Shown piece by piece: positions 18,997 to 27,876 of a stretch of 64,000 nt of DNA. Within the stretch, counting starts at the first letter, position 1. Each line of letters starts with the position of its first letter. Below the pieces are notes generated by a model. The model made no database searches and was not told the origin of the DNA. It worked only from the letters and a program-made list of their open reading frames with translations. The position numbers and the translations under genes were made by a program. This DNA is from JAPOUP01 sp026708635 (GTDB taxonomy: Bacteria; Pseudomonadota; Alphaproteobacteria; Rhodobacterales; Rhodobacteraceae), in assembly GCA_965200115.1 (NCBI GenBank), contig OZ241336.1:3844001-3908000 (forward strand), given 5' to 3'.

Positions 18997-20526
18997 TCAA
19001 TTCATCCGGGAGTTCCAGAAAAACGGCCAGGGCGTCGAGGTGATGCCCTCAAGTCCTTTGGACGCGCCCGTCAGCGCGTTGAAACCGCCGATCTTGATGA
19101 ATCCAACGTCCTCGAAAACCTGTTCCTGCAGTTGGGCGAACAGGTCCCGACGCATGGCCGGATCCGTCTCGGTGGTGAACGCGGTAAGGATCGCGTCCTT
19201 TTCCGGGTTCGACCATCCCAGGCGGGACGTTTTCGCGTAAAGGCTGGTCAGGGCCGGCTCGGGAAGGAACGGAGAGTGGGTGATGTAGATGTCCCAGAGG
19301 GCAGGATCGTTACGGCGCTGGCCCAGAGTGGCCCAGTCGACGACATCCATGTGCACCGCGAAACCGGCCGCCTCAAGGGCCGCCTTCGCGACTTCGGCCA
19401 TCTTGAAGTGGAACTCGTACTGACGGGATGTCAGGATCCTGAGCGGTGTCCCGTCATAACCGGCGCTTTGCAGCAACTCCCCGGCCCTGACCGGATCGTT
19501 CTGGTTGAACATGTCGGTACCGGCGTCGGTCCTCCATGCCCAGCCATCGGGGTACATCGGTCCGTCAACGATGAAGAAATTGTCGTCGCCAAAGGCGGCG
19601 AACAGCATATCATCGATCGGCAGGGCGGCCTGCAGCGCCTGGCGTATGGCCCTGTCGGTGAGCAGGCCGGCCTTGTGATTGATGGCGAAGATCGGCCAGC
19701 CGAAAGGCTTCAGGAGGATTGGGTCCGCCGCTTCGGAGGCTTCCAGGCGGGCCAGACTTTCCGCCGGTAACCCGTCGGCAAAGGCGACTTCGCCCGCCAG
19801 CAGGCTCTCGACGCGCGTATTCGGATCCGGCACGGGCACGAAACGGATCTCCTCCGGCAACTGGCTCCGCGCGCCCGCGGCGCCATTCGATGGCTCCCCG
19901 CGCGAGGAATATCCGTCAAAACGCACCAGCTGCAGGTACTGGTCCGGCACGTGCTCGGCGATCATGTAGGGGCCGGTCCCGACAACATTGTCAATCGACT
20001 CGCCGATGATTTCCTCCGGATAAACGGCGGCGGCGGAGTTCGAGAACGCCAGAAGCGACAGAAGCGGCGAGTATGGCTCGTTCATGGTGATCGTGACCTC
20101 ATACTCTCCGGTGGCTTCCACCGCGGACACCTTGTCGGCGACGCCCTTTCCGCGCGTGGCGACCTCCAGCCAGCGATTGAGCGACGCGACGACGTCATTG
20201 GCGTCCATCGATGACCCATCATGGAAGGTAACGCCCTCGCGGATGCCGATCGTGTAAGTCTTGCCGTCTTCGGAAATCGCCGGCAGGTCCGTCGCCAGTA
20301 GCGGCGCGATGTTCCAGCCCGAGTCAAAGGTATACAGCGTCTCGACGAAATGCTGGGTCACGATCGAGACGACGTCCTTGGTGGACATCATCGGATCGAA
20401 CGTGTCGGCCTCGCCTATGATTGCGACATTGATCGTTTCCGCATTTGCCGGCGCGAGTGCGGTGGTACCCGCAAGCAATGCGCCGACGAGGGTTTCTTTC
20501 GCGCGACTCGAGACCAAAGATAACAT
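18997..20526 (-). CDS. Oligopeptide/dipeptide-type periplasmic binding protein (SBP family 5)
   Basis: 509 residues. A GTG four codons upstream opens the longer frame, but that GTG is part of the GTGGAGG ribosome site for the ATG at 20526, so 20526 is the better start. A Sec signal peptide ends near AGTTALAPANA. Family-5 motifs follow: EADTFDPMMSTKDV, ISEDGKTYTIGIREGVTFHD, and AIRQALQAALPIDDML. It is the first gene of the eight-gene operon running to 12400 and captures the substrate in the periplasm. Confidence 0.92.
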   Translation of the reverse strand: MLSLVSSRAKETLVGALLAGTTALAPANAETINVAIIGEADTFDPMMSTKDVVSIVTQHFVETLYTFDSGWNIAPLLATDLPAISEDGKTYTIGIREGVTFHDGSSMDANDVVASLNRWLEVATRGKGVADKVSAVEATGEYEVTITMNEPYSPLLSLLAFSNSAAAVYPEEIIGESIDNVVGTGPYMIAEHVPDQYLQLVRFDGYSSRGEPSNGAAGARSQLPEEIRFVPVPDPNTRVESLLAGEVAFADGLPAESLARLEASEAADPILLKPFGWPIFAINHKAGLLTDRAIRQALQAALPIDDMLFAAFGDDNFFIVDGPMYPDGWAWRTDAGTDMFNQNDPVRAGELLQSAGYDGTPLRILTSRQYEFHFKMAEVAKAALEAAGFAVHMDVVDWATLGQRRNDPALWDIYITHSPFLPEPALTSLYAKTSRLGWSNPEKDAILTAFTTETDPAMRRDLFAQLQEQVFEDVGFIKIGGFNALTGASKGLEGITSTPWPFFWNSRMN

Positions 20527-21330
20527 CAGAACCTCCACAGTTATGTCATTTGGTGTCCAAATATGTTAGTTAAGGTCCGAGACGCGGTCAACGAAAATTT
20601 CGAAGGAAATCGATCATGCCAGAAACATTGGGTTTTCGCTGGAGAAACGGGGCCGCGCGGAGGAGATCCGGTTCTGGAAAGGCGGCCCCGCGGCCCTTGA
20701 CACCGGGTTCCCGCGCCTGGAACCAAGCGAAGCAGGCCATGGGACGAGGCACCGAAAACCTGGCAATTTCTTTGCACGCCCGCGGCCGCCCTCCGAATTC
20801 ATGTTGGGATAGGCGGTAGCGAACGCGGAATTATCCTGAAAGGCTAGCCCGTCGGCTTGAGTGGCTCGCCAGCAATCCAATCCCTTGGCGAAGTCGTGAT
20901 GATGTCGCGGATGGTTGGGCCCCTCCCGTCGCGGTCTCCCGATCTCAAAAGCGATTGCCCTGATAATGCGCCCGTCACTCAGACCGATTGCGGCCACGCA
21001 CGCGGAATGGAGGATGGCGATGGGGTAGATTGGCCCGTCGGCTGTTCCATCCAGCTCGATCTTCGCTTCCCCAGCGTGGATTCCAGGCCCGTCCATTGAA
21101 CTTCCTGACGTCGTCACTGAACGGAACGTGTTCACCGTCCGACGGCTCTTGACCCGGTTCTCACCAGACGACGGACAACCGGGTGTCGCCGCCATGGACC
21201 TGTCTGCGTCAGCCGCTGACTGTCACGTCAATGGACTGACCTTCCGTCAATTGCATGATGCCGCGCCCCTAACCAATGACCGCTTCAGCGCGCTTGGTCT
21301 AAGTCGACTTACGAACCTCTTCCATAAGCT
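20527..21330. other. Intergenic stretch with a diverged direct repeat
   Basis: An 800-base gap between two operons on the same strand. Bases 20819-20978 match 11089-11246. The promoter of the Dpp-type operon should lie just upstream of 20526, where the sequence is AT-richer (around 20540-20580), but I see no strong box. No reliable gene is present; short frames here lack start signals and family matches. Confidence 0.55.
20819..20978 (+). repeat. Diverged direct repeat, copy 2
   Basis: About 160 bases align with 11089-11246 in the same orientation, with matching blocks spread across the full length and several small indels. Together the copies flank the IclR gene and the Dpp-type operon, a segment of about 9.7 kb. 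Confidence 0.75.
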
Positions 21331-22590
21331 CTAGATCAACGCCGTCGATAGGATGGGCGCGTAGCTGAGAAAGACCAAAACCGCCGCCACAGCGATTAGG
21401 AAGGGCCAAAGGGATTTCAGGATCGCCCCCGGTTTCGCGCCGCTCATGGAGGACGCGATGTAGAGCCCGATCCCCACAGGCGGCGTCAATAAGCCCAGCA
21501 CTAGGTTCAGGCAGGCCACCACACCGAACTGGTAGGGGCTGATGTCATAGGACCCGGTGGCTATGGGCAACAGGATCGGCGTGATCAGGATGATCGCCGC
21601 AATCCCGTCGATCACCATTCCCACGAGCAGCAGCGCGAGGTTCACGATCAGCAGGAACACGAAGGGATCCGAGGTGATCGAAGTGATCAGACCGGCCAAT
21701 TTCTGCGGCAGTTCCTCATAAATGATCACCCAGCCAAAGACGCTTGCCGTGGCGATCATGAAAAGGATCATCGAGGAATTGGCCGCGGTGCGCTTGAACA
21801 TCTCTCCAAGGCGGCGCGGGTCCAGATCGCGGTAAAGCAGCCACCCTACGAGGAACGCGATGAGCGAGGCGACGGCTGCGGATTCCGTGGGCGTGGCGAT
21901 GCCAAAAAGGATGCCGCCGATGATCGACATCGGCACCAAAAGGGCCGGTAGCGCGGCGACGAACGTGCGCGGGGCCTCTTTGGCTGTGATCCATTCGCCC
22001 TTCGGGAAGTTCCGGGACCAACCGATGATCGTGATCACCACGGCAAAAGAGCACGCGAGCAGAAGGCCGGGAATGATCCCGGCGATGAACATCTCTCCGA
22101 TTGGAATCTGCGCCAGCACGCCAAAGATGACGAACATCATCGATGGCGGGATTACGGGCGCGAGCAGACCGCCAGCGGCCGTAGTGGCCGCGGCGAAGCC
22201 TTTGTCGTAGCCCTCTTCCTTCATGGCGGGCACCATGGCGCGCGACATCACCGCGATCTGCGCGGTGGCCGAACCGATGATCGCGGCCATGAACATGTTG
22301 GCCAACAGGTTGATGTAAGCCAGCCCGCCCCGGAAGCCGCCCACAAAGATTCGCGCAAGCGCCACGAGGCGGCGGGTCATGCCCCCTTCGTTCATCAACT
22401 CCCCCGTTAGCATAAAGAGCGGTATCGCCAGAAGGCCATAATTCTCGAGGCCGCCGAACATCTTCTGCGCGAAGCTGTCGTAGAGGACCGTGTTGCCGCT
22501 TTCCCAGATGTACCAGATCGCGGTCACGCCCAGCACGATGGCCACCGGGACCGACAACAGTAGCGTCGTAAGGAAAATGATCGGGCTCAT
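21331..22590 (-). CDS. TRAP transporter large permease (DctM type)
   Basis: 419 residues from the ATG at 22590, which overlaps the DctQ stop by 4 bases (ATGA). About 12 hydrophobic segments are visible. TRAP-large motifs include NYGLLAIPLFMLTGELMNEG, the conserved GGLLAPVIPPSMMFVIFG, GIATPTESAAVASL and LGLLTPPVGIGLYIASS. It is the sodium-coupled membrane subunit that acts with DctQ at 22587 and the binding protein at 24391. Substrate unknown; neighbours suggest an aromatic or heterocyclic acid. Confidence 0.94.
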   Translation of the reverse strand: MSPIIFLTTLLLSVPVAIVLGVTAIWYIWESGNTVLYDSFAQKMFGGLENYGLLAIPLFMLTGELMNEGGMTRRLVALARIFVGGFRGGLAYINLLANMFMAAIIGSATAQIAVMSRAMVPAMKEEGYDKGFAAATTAAGGLLAPVIPPSMMFVIFGVLAQIPIGEMFIAGIIPGLLLACSFAVVITIIGWSRNFPKGEWITAKEAPRTFVAALPALLVPMSIIGGILFGIATPTESAAVASLIAFLVGWLLYRDLDPRRLGEMFKRTAANSSMILFMIATASVFGWVIIYEELPQKLAGLITSITSDPFVFLLIVNLALLLVGMVIDGIAAIILITPILLPIATGSYDISPYQFGVVACLNLVLGLLTPPVGIGLYIASSMSGAKPGAILKSLWPFLIAVAAVLVFLSYAPILSTALI

Positions 22591-23111
22591 TCGGGTTGCC
22601 CTTTGGTGAGGAGATGCATGGCCGAGTGCAGGGTCGCGCCCAGTGAAAAGAGCCATATCACCAGCCAGAACAGGAATTTGGGCATGCCAAGCGTGGTTGT
22701 CGGTTCGGCATAGATGAAATTGAATGTGGCACCCTGAAACGCCTCGGCGTCAAAACCTGCGCGCGCGAGATCCAACGGCAGGAACCAACGCCAACAAAGC
22801 CACAGCATAGCCAGGGCGAAGGCGAAGACCAGAATATCGACGCATTTGAGGATCAAACGTTTGATGCGTTCCGGTACCCTTTCAACCAGCAGCGTGATTG
22901 AAACGGCGTTTCGGTGATGCAGCGCGGCGGAGGCCCCCAGGAAAGTCATCCAAACCATGGCATAGATCGCGAGTTCATCCACCCAGAACAAAGCCGCTCC
23001 GAAATAGCGGGTGAGGATGTTCAGGAGGATCAGTAGCGTCACAAAAACGGCGAGCAGAGCCGCAAGCCAAAGTTCCAGCCAGGCAAGACGGGCCGACAGA
23101 CGCCTCAACAT
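22587..23111 (-). CDS. TRAP transporter small permease (DctQ type)
   Basis: 174 residues with four hydrophobic segments: LWLAALLAVFVTLLILLNIL, then WVDELAIYAMVWMTFLGASA with the conserved DELA and the following ALHHRNAVSITLLVERVP, then VFAFALAMLWLCWRWFL and LFWLVIWLFSLGATLH. This is the standard DctQ layout. It lies 7 bases after the P450 gene and overlaps the large permease gene. Confidence 0.9.
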   Translation of the reverse strand: MLRRLSARLAWLELWLAALLAVFVTLLILLNILTRYFGAALFWVDELAIYAMVWMTFLGASAALHHRNAVSITLLVERVPERIKRLILKCVDILVFAFALAMLWLCWRWFLPLDLARAGFDAEAFQGATFNFIYAEPTTTLGMPKFLFWLVIWLFSLGATLHSAMHLLTKGQPE

Positions 23112-23118
23112 GGGTTGT

Positions 23119-24306
23119 TCACGCTGCGAACACCCTCATAGGCATGGCCTCAAAGCCGCGCAGGGTATTGTTCATGGCGATGGTCGGCATATCGGTCTCG
23201 AAATAGATGATTTTCTCCAGCATCGCCTCCAGGAGGGCCGCCATTTCCAGTCGCGCGAGATGCATCCCGCCGCAAGTATGGAGTCCATAGCCAAAGGCCA
23301 GTTGATCGCGGTTGTCACGGGTGATGTCGAAACGATCGGGGTTGTTGTAGTGGCGTTCATCCCGGTTAGCGGATCCATACAGAACGATCAGGCGGTCATC
23401 CGCGTTCAATTGAACATCACCGAGCCTGGTGTCCTCACGGACAAGTCGCGTGAAAGAGCGGATCGGCGCATCCATGCGGAGCGCTTCGTTTATCGCGTTT
23501 GGAACCAGCGTTCGATCCGCCTTCAGCATGTCCCATTGGCTGCGGTCGAGCGACAGGTATCGCAGCAGGTGGCCAATCCCGAAAATCGTCGTATCGAGTG
23601 CGGGGCCGATATATTCACGCATCATGCCGGGACATTGACTCCGCTCAATTTTGCCCGCGTCCGCAGCCTGGTAGAGCCTGTCCGCCCAGCCACCCGGCTT
23701 TAGGTTTGGTGGCACCGCCTCGTTGATGCAGTACCGGTGAAGCTCCTGAATCTGTAGGACCGCCGCTTGGCCAAGCGCGTTCATCGGGCCCATGGCATCG
23801 AACGTTGCCGCCGCCCACCTTAGCATGCTCTTCTTGCCAGCCGCGGGCAGACCCACGAATTCGCGAACGAGGTCCATCGGCAGAATATGGGCCACGTCTT
23901 CCATCGCATCGACATCTCCCCGTGCGCAGATGTCATCGACAAGCACTCGGGCAGCGCAATGTACCCGCTCTTCGATTTCGCGCAAACCGCGAGGCCTCAA
24001 GGGCGCTCCGGTTACGCTACGAATCCTGTCATGTAGCGGTGGATCGCTGGTGAGTGAATTGGCCCGCCCGGGGCCAGAGGTTGCGGCGTTTACCCTGTCA
24101 TCCATCGCCACGCCATGCGCTGTCGTGAAGACCTCCCAGTTTCCAAGAACGGCCTTAACGTCGTCGTATCGCGCCACAGCCCACATATCGTAGCGCGTGA
24201 GCCACACCGCGGGCGCGATATCGCGCAGCTTCTTCCAGGCGGGGTAGGGCGTGTGGATCGCCGCATCCGAGAAAAGATCGATGTCAGAGCGGTAACGTTT
24301 GGTCAT
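23119..24306 (-). CDS. Cytochrome P450
   Basis: 395 residues from the ATG at 24306 (the longer frame runs back into the hairpin region). The heme-binding loop is FGYGLHTCGGMHLARLEM with the thiolate Cys; the ExxR of helix K is in NEALRMDAPIRSFTRLV; the I-helix reads GPALDTTIFGIGHLLRYL, retaining the acid-Thr pair. It is soluble, class I, and needs a ferredoxin and reductase that are not encoded here. It lies between the TRAP binding protein and TRAP permeases, an unusual insertion that ties it to the imported compound. Likely a hydroxylase or demethylase of an aromatic acid; that is inference. Confidence 0.92.
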   Translation of the reverse strand: MTKRYRSDIDLFSDAAIHTPYPAWKKLRDIAPAVWLTRYDMWAVARYDDVKAVLGNWEVFTTAHGVAMDDRVNAATSGPGRANSLTSDPPLHDRIRSVTGAPLRPRGLREIEERVHCAARVLVDDICARGDVDAMEDVAHILPMDLVREFVGLPAAGKKSMLRWAAATFDAMGPMNALGQAAVLQIQELHRYCINEAVPPNLKPGGWADRLYQAADAGKIERSQCPGMMREYIGPALDTTIFGIGHLLRYLSLDRSQWDMLKADRTLVPNAINEALRMDAPIRSFTRLVREDTRLGDVQLNADDRLIVLYGSANRDERHYNNPDRFDITRDNRDQLAFGYGLHTCGGMHLARLEMAALLEAMLEKIIYFETDMPTIAMNNTLRGFEAMPMRVFAA

Positions 24307-24346
24307 GACAGTTATCTCGCTGTCATTGATCGGTTTGGGAAGGAGC

Positions 24347-24370
24347 GGGCGGCCGGTCGCCCGGCCGCCC
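24347..24370 (-). promoter_or_regulatory. Perfect hairpin between the TRAP binding-protein and P450 genes
   Basis: GGGCGGCCGG (24347-24356) and CCGGCCGCCC (24361-24370) form a perfect 10-base stem with a 4-base loop in the 84-base gap after the binding-protein stop. There is no U-tract, so partial attenuation or 3' end protection of the upstream message is the likely role. Confidence 0.55.
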
Positions 24371-24390
24371 CGCATGGATGCGTTCGCAGA

Positions 24391-25368
24391 CTACCCAGAG
24401 GTCGCCGCCGCGACCGCGCGCAGGCCCTCGAGGGCCGTGGATTTCTCGGACCACTTTGCGTTCCACGTCTCGGCCACGTTCCCAAAGAAGCTTGGGTCCA
24501 CCTTGACAAAGGTCTTTCCGGTGCCCTTGATCTGGTCGATCCAGACAGGTTCTTTATCGACATAAGAAGCGACGACGGCGCTAAGATGCTTGTTCATCAA
24601 CTCTGAAATCATCGCGCGGTCCTCTTCCGGCAGACCAGCCCAGACCTTGGCTGAAACAAGCCCAACCATCGGGAACATCATGTGGTTTGATTCAATGATC
24701 GTGTCTGCGTGCTCATAGTATTTCAGGACCCAGATGAGTTCCCCATCCATGTCAATCGCATCGACCTGACCGTTCGCCAAAGCCTCATAGACGGCTGGCA
24801 GGGGCATAGGTGTCGGGGCCGCGCCCAGCGCGGAGTAAAAGTCCAGGATAGGTTCAAACGGCGTGATCCGCAGTTTCTTGCCCTCAAGATCGGCGGCTGA
24901 GGTGACCTCGCCGCGCGACACGATCTGTCTTAGACCGGCCATGCCATAGCCAAGTCCGACGACACCAACCTTTCCGGGTAACTGGTCCAGCATGTCTCGC
25001 GCGTAATCCGACTGGATGATCCGCGCGGCGTGCCCGATATCATTCGCCAGGAACGGCGCATAAAAGGCGCCAAAATCGGGTGCGCGATTTGATACTTCAG
25101 CGACGGTCAGAAACGCCATGTCCAAAGCGCCCGTCTGGAGCTGCTGCAACATCTCGGCCTCATTCCCCAACTGCCGGGCCGGGAAGACCGACACGCTATG
25201 CGCGCCACCTGAGGCTTCCGCCAATTCGGCGCCGAACGCCTCGGCGGCCTTGCTCCAGATATGCGGTGGCGGCGTGATCAGCCCCAGCCGGAACTCATTT
25301 GCCTGCGCGGCGATGGCGGATGCGGCCATAAAGGCTGCCGCGGCCAACATTTTCAGTGAATGTTTCAT
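24391..25368 (-). CDS. TRAP transporter substrate-binding protein (DctP type)
   Basis: 325 residues from the ATG at 25368; upstream codons of the open frame belong to the hydrolase gene in another frame. A Sec signal peptide (MKHSLKMLAAAAFMAASAIA, cut near AQA) precedes a DctP fold: NEAEMLQQLQTGALDMAFLT, LEGKKLRITPFEPILDFYSA with the conserved Arg that binds carboxylates, and VYEALANGQVDAIDMDGEL. It delivers an organic acid to DctQ/DctM. The P450 gene separates it from its permeases. Confidence 0.92.
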   Translation of the reverse strand: MKHSLKMLAAAAFMAASAIAAQANEFRLGLITPPPHIWSKAAEAFGAELAEASGGAHSVSVFPARQLGNEAEMLQQLQTGALDMAFLTVAEVSNRAPDFGAFYAPFLANDIGHAARIIQSDYARDMLDQLPGKVGVVGLGYGMAGLRQIVSRGEVTSAADLEGKKLRITPFEPILDFYSALGAAPTPMPLPAVYEALANGQVDAIDMDGELIWVLKYYEHADTIIESNHMMFPMVGLVSAKVWAGLPEEDRAMISELMNKHLSAVVASYVDKEPVWIDQIKGTGKTFVKVDPSFFGNVAETWNAKWSEKSTALEGLRAVAAATSG

Positions 25369-25396
25369 GGTGTCTCCCTGTTCAATTTGGACCGCG

Positions 25397-26134
25397 TCAG
25401 TCGCGCGCGGCTTCGATGATTTTCTGGCCCAGAAGCCCCGGATTGGTGAAGCACGCTTCGTGCCCGCCGGGCATCTGCACCAAACGGCAAAGCCCCAGAC
25501 GCGCCGGAAAGCGGGGGGCCCAGGCGAAGTCACCGGGCGGCATTGCGATGTCCTCGGTGCAGTTGATGTAGGATTTGGGAATCTGCAGATCGAAGAACGT
25601 TTTCAGTTCAACCGGGTCGGTCAGCGTGCGTATGGGATGCGGCGTGGTCATTTCGTAGGTCTTTTGCGCCAACTCCAGATCCGCGTCATTCATGAAAGCC
25701 TCACGCCAGACAGGGAATGGTAGCTTCACCGCGCCCTCGCCATAGGCGCCGGAAGCGACGATCCCGTCCATCATCTCTTTGTAGGGCGGCGGACTGACGC
25801 TTTCGATGCTTTCTCCGTCCATCAATACAAAGGCGTTCCAGTAGATCAGGCGCCGGATGCGGTCGGGCATGGCTTCGGCGACCTTGGATATGATCGTACC
25901 GCCGTAGGAGTGCCCCAAAAGGACAAAATCGTTCAAATCACGCTCGTTCAGGTAGTCGACGGCGGATCGCACCGCATCCGCGTGGCCGATCGTACGGTCC
26001 GTCTCGAAACCCGGAGGCGCATTGCCCGCAAGTGTGGGCGTGTGTATCTCATGGCCCGCCTCACGCAGCGGCTCCGCGAGCTCTTGCCAAAGGCTGCCGT
26101 AATGCCACGCTCCGTGGATCAGGACGATTTTCAT
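25397..26134 (-). CDS. Alpha/beta hydrolase, probable esterase
   Basis: 245 residues. It opens with MKIVLIHGAWHYGSLW, whose HGAW forms the oxyanion-hole region, then the nucleophile elbow LLGHSYGGTIISKVAEA with Ser, and a C-terminal His in MPGGHEACFTNP. This matches the EstC/HNL-like group of soluble esterases. It lies 12 bases after the dioxygenase gene in the same operon, so it may open a lactone or hydrolyse a ring-fission product or ester. The substrate is unknown. Confidence 0.88.
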   Translation of the reverse strand: MKIVLIHGAWHYGSLWQELAEPLREAGHEIHTPTLAGNAPPGFETDRTIGHADAVRSAVDYLNERDLNDFVLLGHSYGGTIISKVAEAMPDRIRRLIYWNAFVLMDGESIESVSPPPYKEMMDGIVASGAYGEGAVKLPFPVWREAFMNDADLELAQKTYEMTTPHPIRTLTDPVELKTFFDLQIPKSYINCTEDIAMPPGDFAWAPRFPARLGLCRLVQMPGGHEACFTNPGLLGQKIIEAARD

Positions 26135-26146
26135 GTGCGATCTCCC

Positions 26147-26689
26147 TTATAGCTGAACCCAGCCCTCGGGCGGCTCTTTGCCGGGATGGACCGTGCCGCA
26201 ATTCGGGCAGGTGCGATCCTCTTCCGAAGCGTAGAATCTCTCGTAGACCGGAGGCAAATCCTTCACGATCGACTGCAATTGGAACTCGGCCCGATACACC
26301 TTGTGGTTGCAGTTGAAGCAATACCATTCAATGGCGTCGTGCTGGCCTGGTTGGCGTTTGGGCTCGATCACCAGCCCGACGGAGCCGTCCTGGGGGCGCT
26401 GGGGCGAGTGCCGCACATGCGGTGGCAAGAGGAAAATCTCGCCTTCACGGATGGGGACGTCATAGAACTCCCTGCCATCATGGAGCTTGAGCAGCATGTC
26501 GCCCTCAAGTTGGTAGAAAAACTCCTCGACCGGATCATCGTGGTAATCCGTGCGCTTGTTCGGACCGCCGACGACCGTGACCATCAGGTCGGAATCCTCG
26601 AAAACCATCTTGTTGCCGACCGGGGGTTTCAGGAGGTGACGATGCTCGTCAATCCAGGCCTTGAAATTGAACGCCGATAGCTTTGGCAT
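26147..26689 (-). CDS. 3-hydroxyanthranilate 3,4-dioxygenase-family protein
   Basis: 180 residues, the length of bacterial NbaC/HaaO enzymes. The cupin iron ligands are in NKRTDYHDDPVEEFFYQLEG (His and Glu) and LLPPHVRHSPQRP (His). A C-terminal rubredoxin-like iron site is intact: WYCFNCNHK and DRTCPNCGTVHPG, two CxxC pairs. The family cleaves the ring of 3-hydroxyanthranilate to 2-amino-3-carboxymuconate semialdehyde. No ACMS decarboxylase or kynurenine genes are nearby, so the substrate here may be a related aminophenol acid. The family call is firm; the substrate is not. Confidence 0.92.
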   Translation of the reverse strand: MPKLSAFNFKAWIDEHRHLLKPPVGNKMVFEDSDLMVTVVGGPNKRTDYHDDPVEEFFYQLEGDMLLKLHDGREFYDVPIREGEIFLLPPHVRHSPQRPQDGSVGLVIEPKRQPGQHDAIEWYCFNCNHKVYRAEFQLQSIVKDLPPVYERFYASEEDRTCPNCGTVHPGKEPPEGWVQL

Positions 26690-26776
26690 GGTGCTCTCCC
26701 TTTGCCGGAAAGTCTCCGTGACAATCCCTATAGCCGCAAAGAAATTGTCCGCATGTAGATATCCGATTTTCTTATA

Positions 26777-27730
26777 TCAGATCTTCAGGCCGCATTCACT
26801 GAATCCAATGCGGATGATTTCCCTTTCCGCCTCGCTGAGTTCCAGCATCGGCGCGCGCACGCGCCCGCCCGTCTGTCCCAGAAGCTCCTGCCAGTACTTG
26901 CCAAAGGCGGTGGGTTTGCCCGCGGGTCTGGTACGCCTCATCGCGTCCCGGACGGGGTTCAGGCTGTCAAAGACGCGTCGGGCCTCATCCGCTTTGCCCT
27001 CAAACGCCAGCCGCGTGTATTCGTTCATCCGCTGATCGTTCCCGGTCTGCAGGAGATAGGGCGGCGATGAGCAGAGATAGAGCTTCCAGCCCAGCTCAAG
27101 GATATTGTCCAGCCATTCATGCTCCGCCGAGGTTGAGACATGGATCCTGTCGCCCACCATATGGGTCAGGCGCACATACATCTCGCGCGGGACCGAGTAT
27201 TTGATGGCCACGATGTTGGGCAGTTCGGCGATCCGCGCGCAGTCCTCGGGCTGCATAAGGTAGCCGCTGTCAGGATGGCTCCACATGGCGATGCCGATGT
27301 CCAGTTCGTCGCAGAAGCGCTTGTAATACCGGTAAAGAAGCTCGCCGCGCTCCTGGCAGAAGCTCAGCATGGGCGCATGGACCACCACGTAATCCGCACC
27401 GATTGCCTGCGCATGCCGGCCCAGTTCAAGCGCCGTGTCCATGTTCTGGTCCGAGATTGACATGATTGTCCCGGCCCCGCCGGCACATTCCTCGACCGCA
27501 ATCGTCATGTTGCGCATGCGTTCCTCCAGGCTCATCGCCCAGAACTCGCCCTGCTTGCCCGCTATGAAGAGACCCTGGATGCCAAGGTCGTCGATCCAAT
27601 GGCGGATATTCGAACGCAGCCCCTTTTCGTCCAATGACAGGTCATCGCAGAAAGCGTTCAGGGCCGCGGCCCAGATGCCCGTCATATTCTCGCGCGCATA
27701 GGCCTTGGCGTCGTGTTTGGCGTATTTCAT
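26777..27730 (-). CDS. DapA-family (dihydrodipicolinate synthase-like) lyase, atypical
   Basis: 317 residues with a TIM-barrel DapA layout: an N-terminal GIWAAALNAFCDDLSLD strand, LFIAGKQGEFWAMSLEER in place of the usual GTTGE loop, and the Schiff-base lysine in LPNIVAIKYSVP. The usual YNxPxRT motif carrying the catalytic Tyr reads AMWSHPDSGY, so that Tyr is replaced by Trp. It is therefore unlikely to be a true DapA; hydratase-aldolases of aromatic catabolism are in the same family. It is the first gene of the minus-strand unit, divergent from the aspartate dehydrogenase-like gene. Confidence 0.85.
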   Translation of the reverse strand: MKYAKHDAKAYARENMTGIWAAALNAFCDDLSLDEKGLRSNIRHWIDDLGIQGLFIAGKQGEFWAMSLEERMRNMTIAVEECAGGAGTIMSISDQNMDTALELGRHAQAIGADYVVVHAPMLSFCQERGELLYRYYKRFCDELDIGIAMWSHPDSGYLMQPEDCARIAELPNIVAIKYSVPREMYVRLTHMVGDRIHVSTSAEHEWLDNILELGWKLYLCSSPPYLLQTGNDQRMNEYTRLAFEGKADEARRVFDSLNPVRDAMRRTRPAGKPTAFGKYWQELLGQTGGRVRAPMLELSEAEREIIRIGFSECGLKI

Positions 27731-27876
27731 GATTGGGTGCCTGCGAAGTTAATCACGCCAAGCAAATAGCATCGCGCGCCCGCGGTCCAAGGTGAAGCGC
27801 GCAAGTGGATATATGAAATTGGAATATCCGCGTCTTTCCAATTCCCGAAACAAACCGTTCGTCGTAAGGTTGCGCC

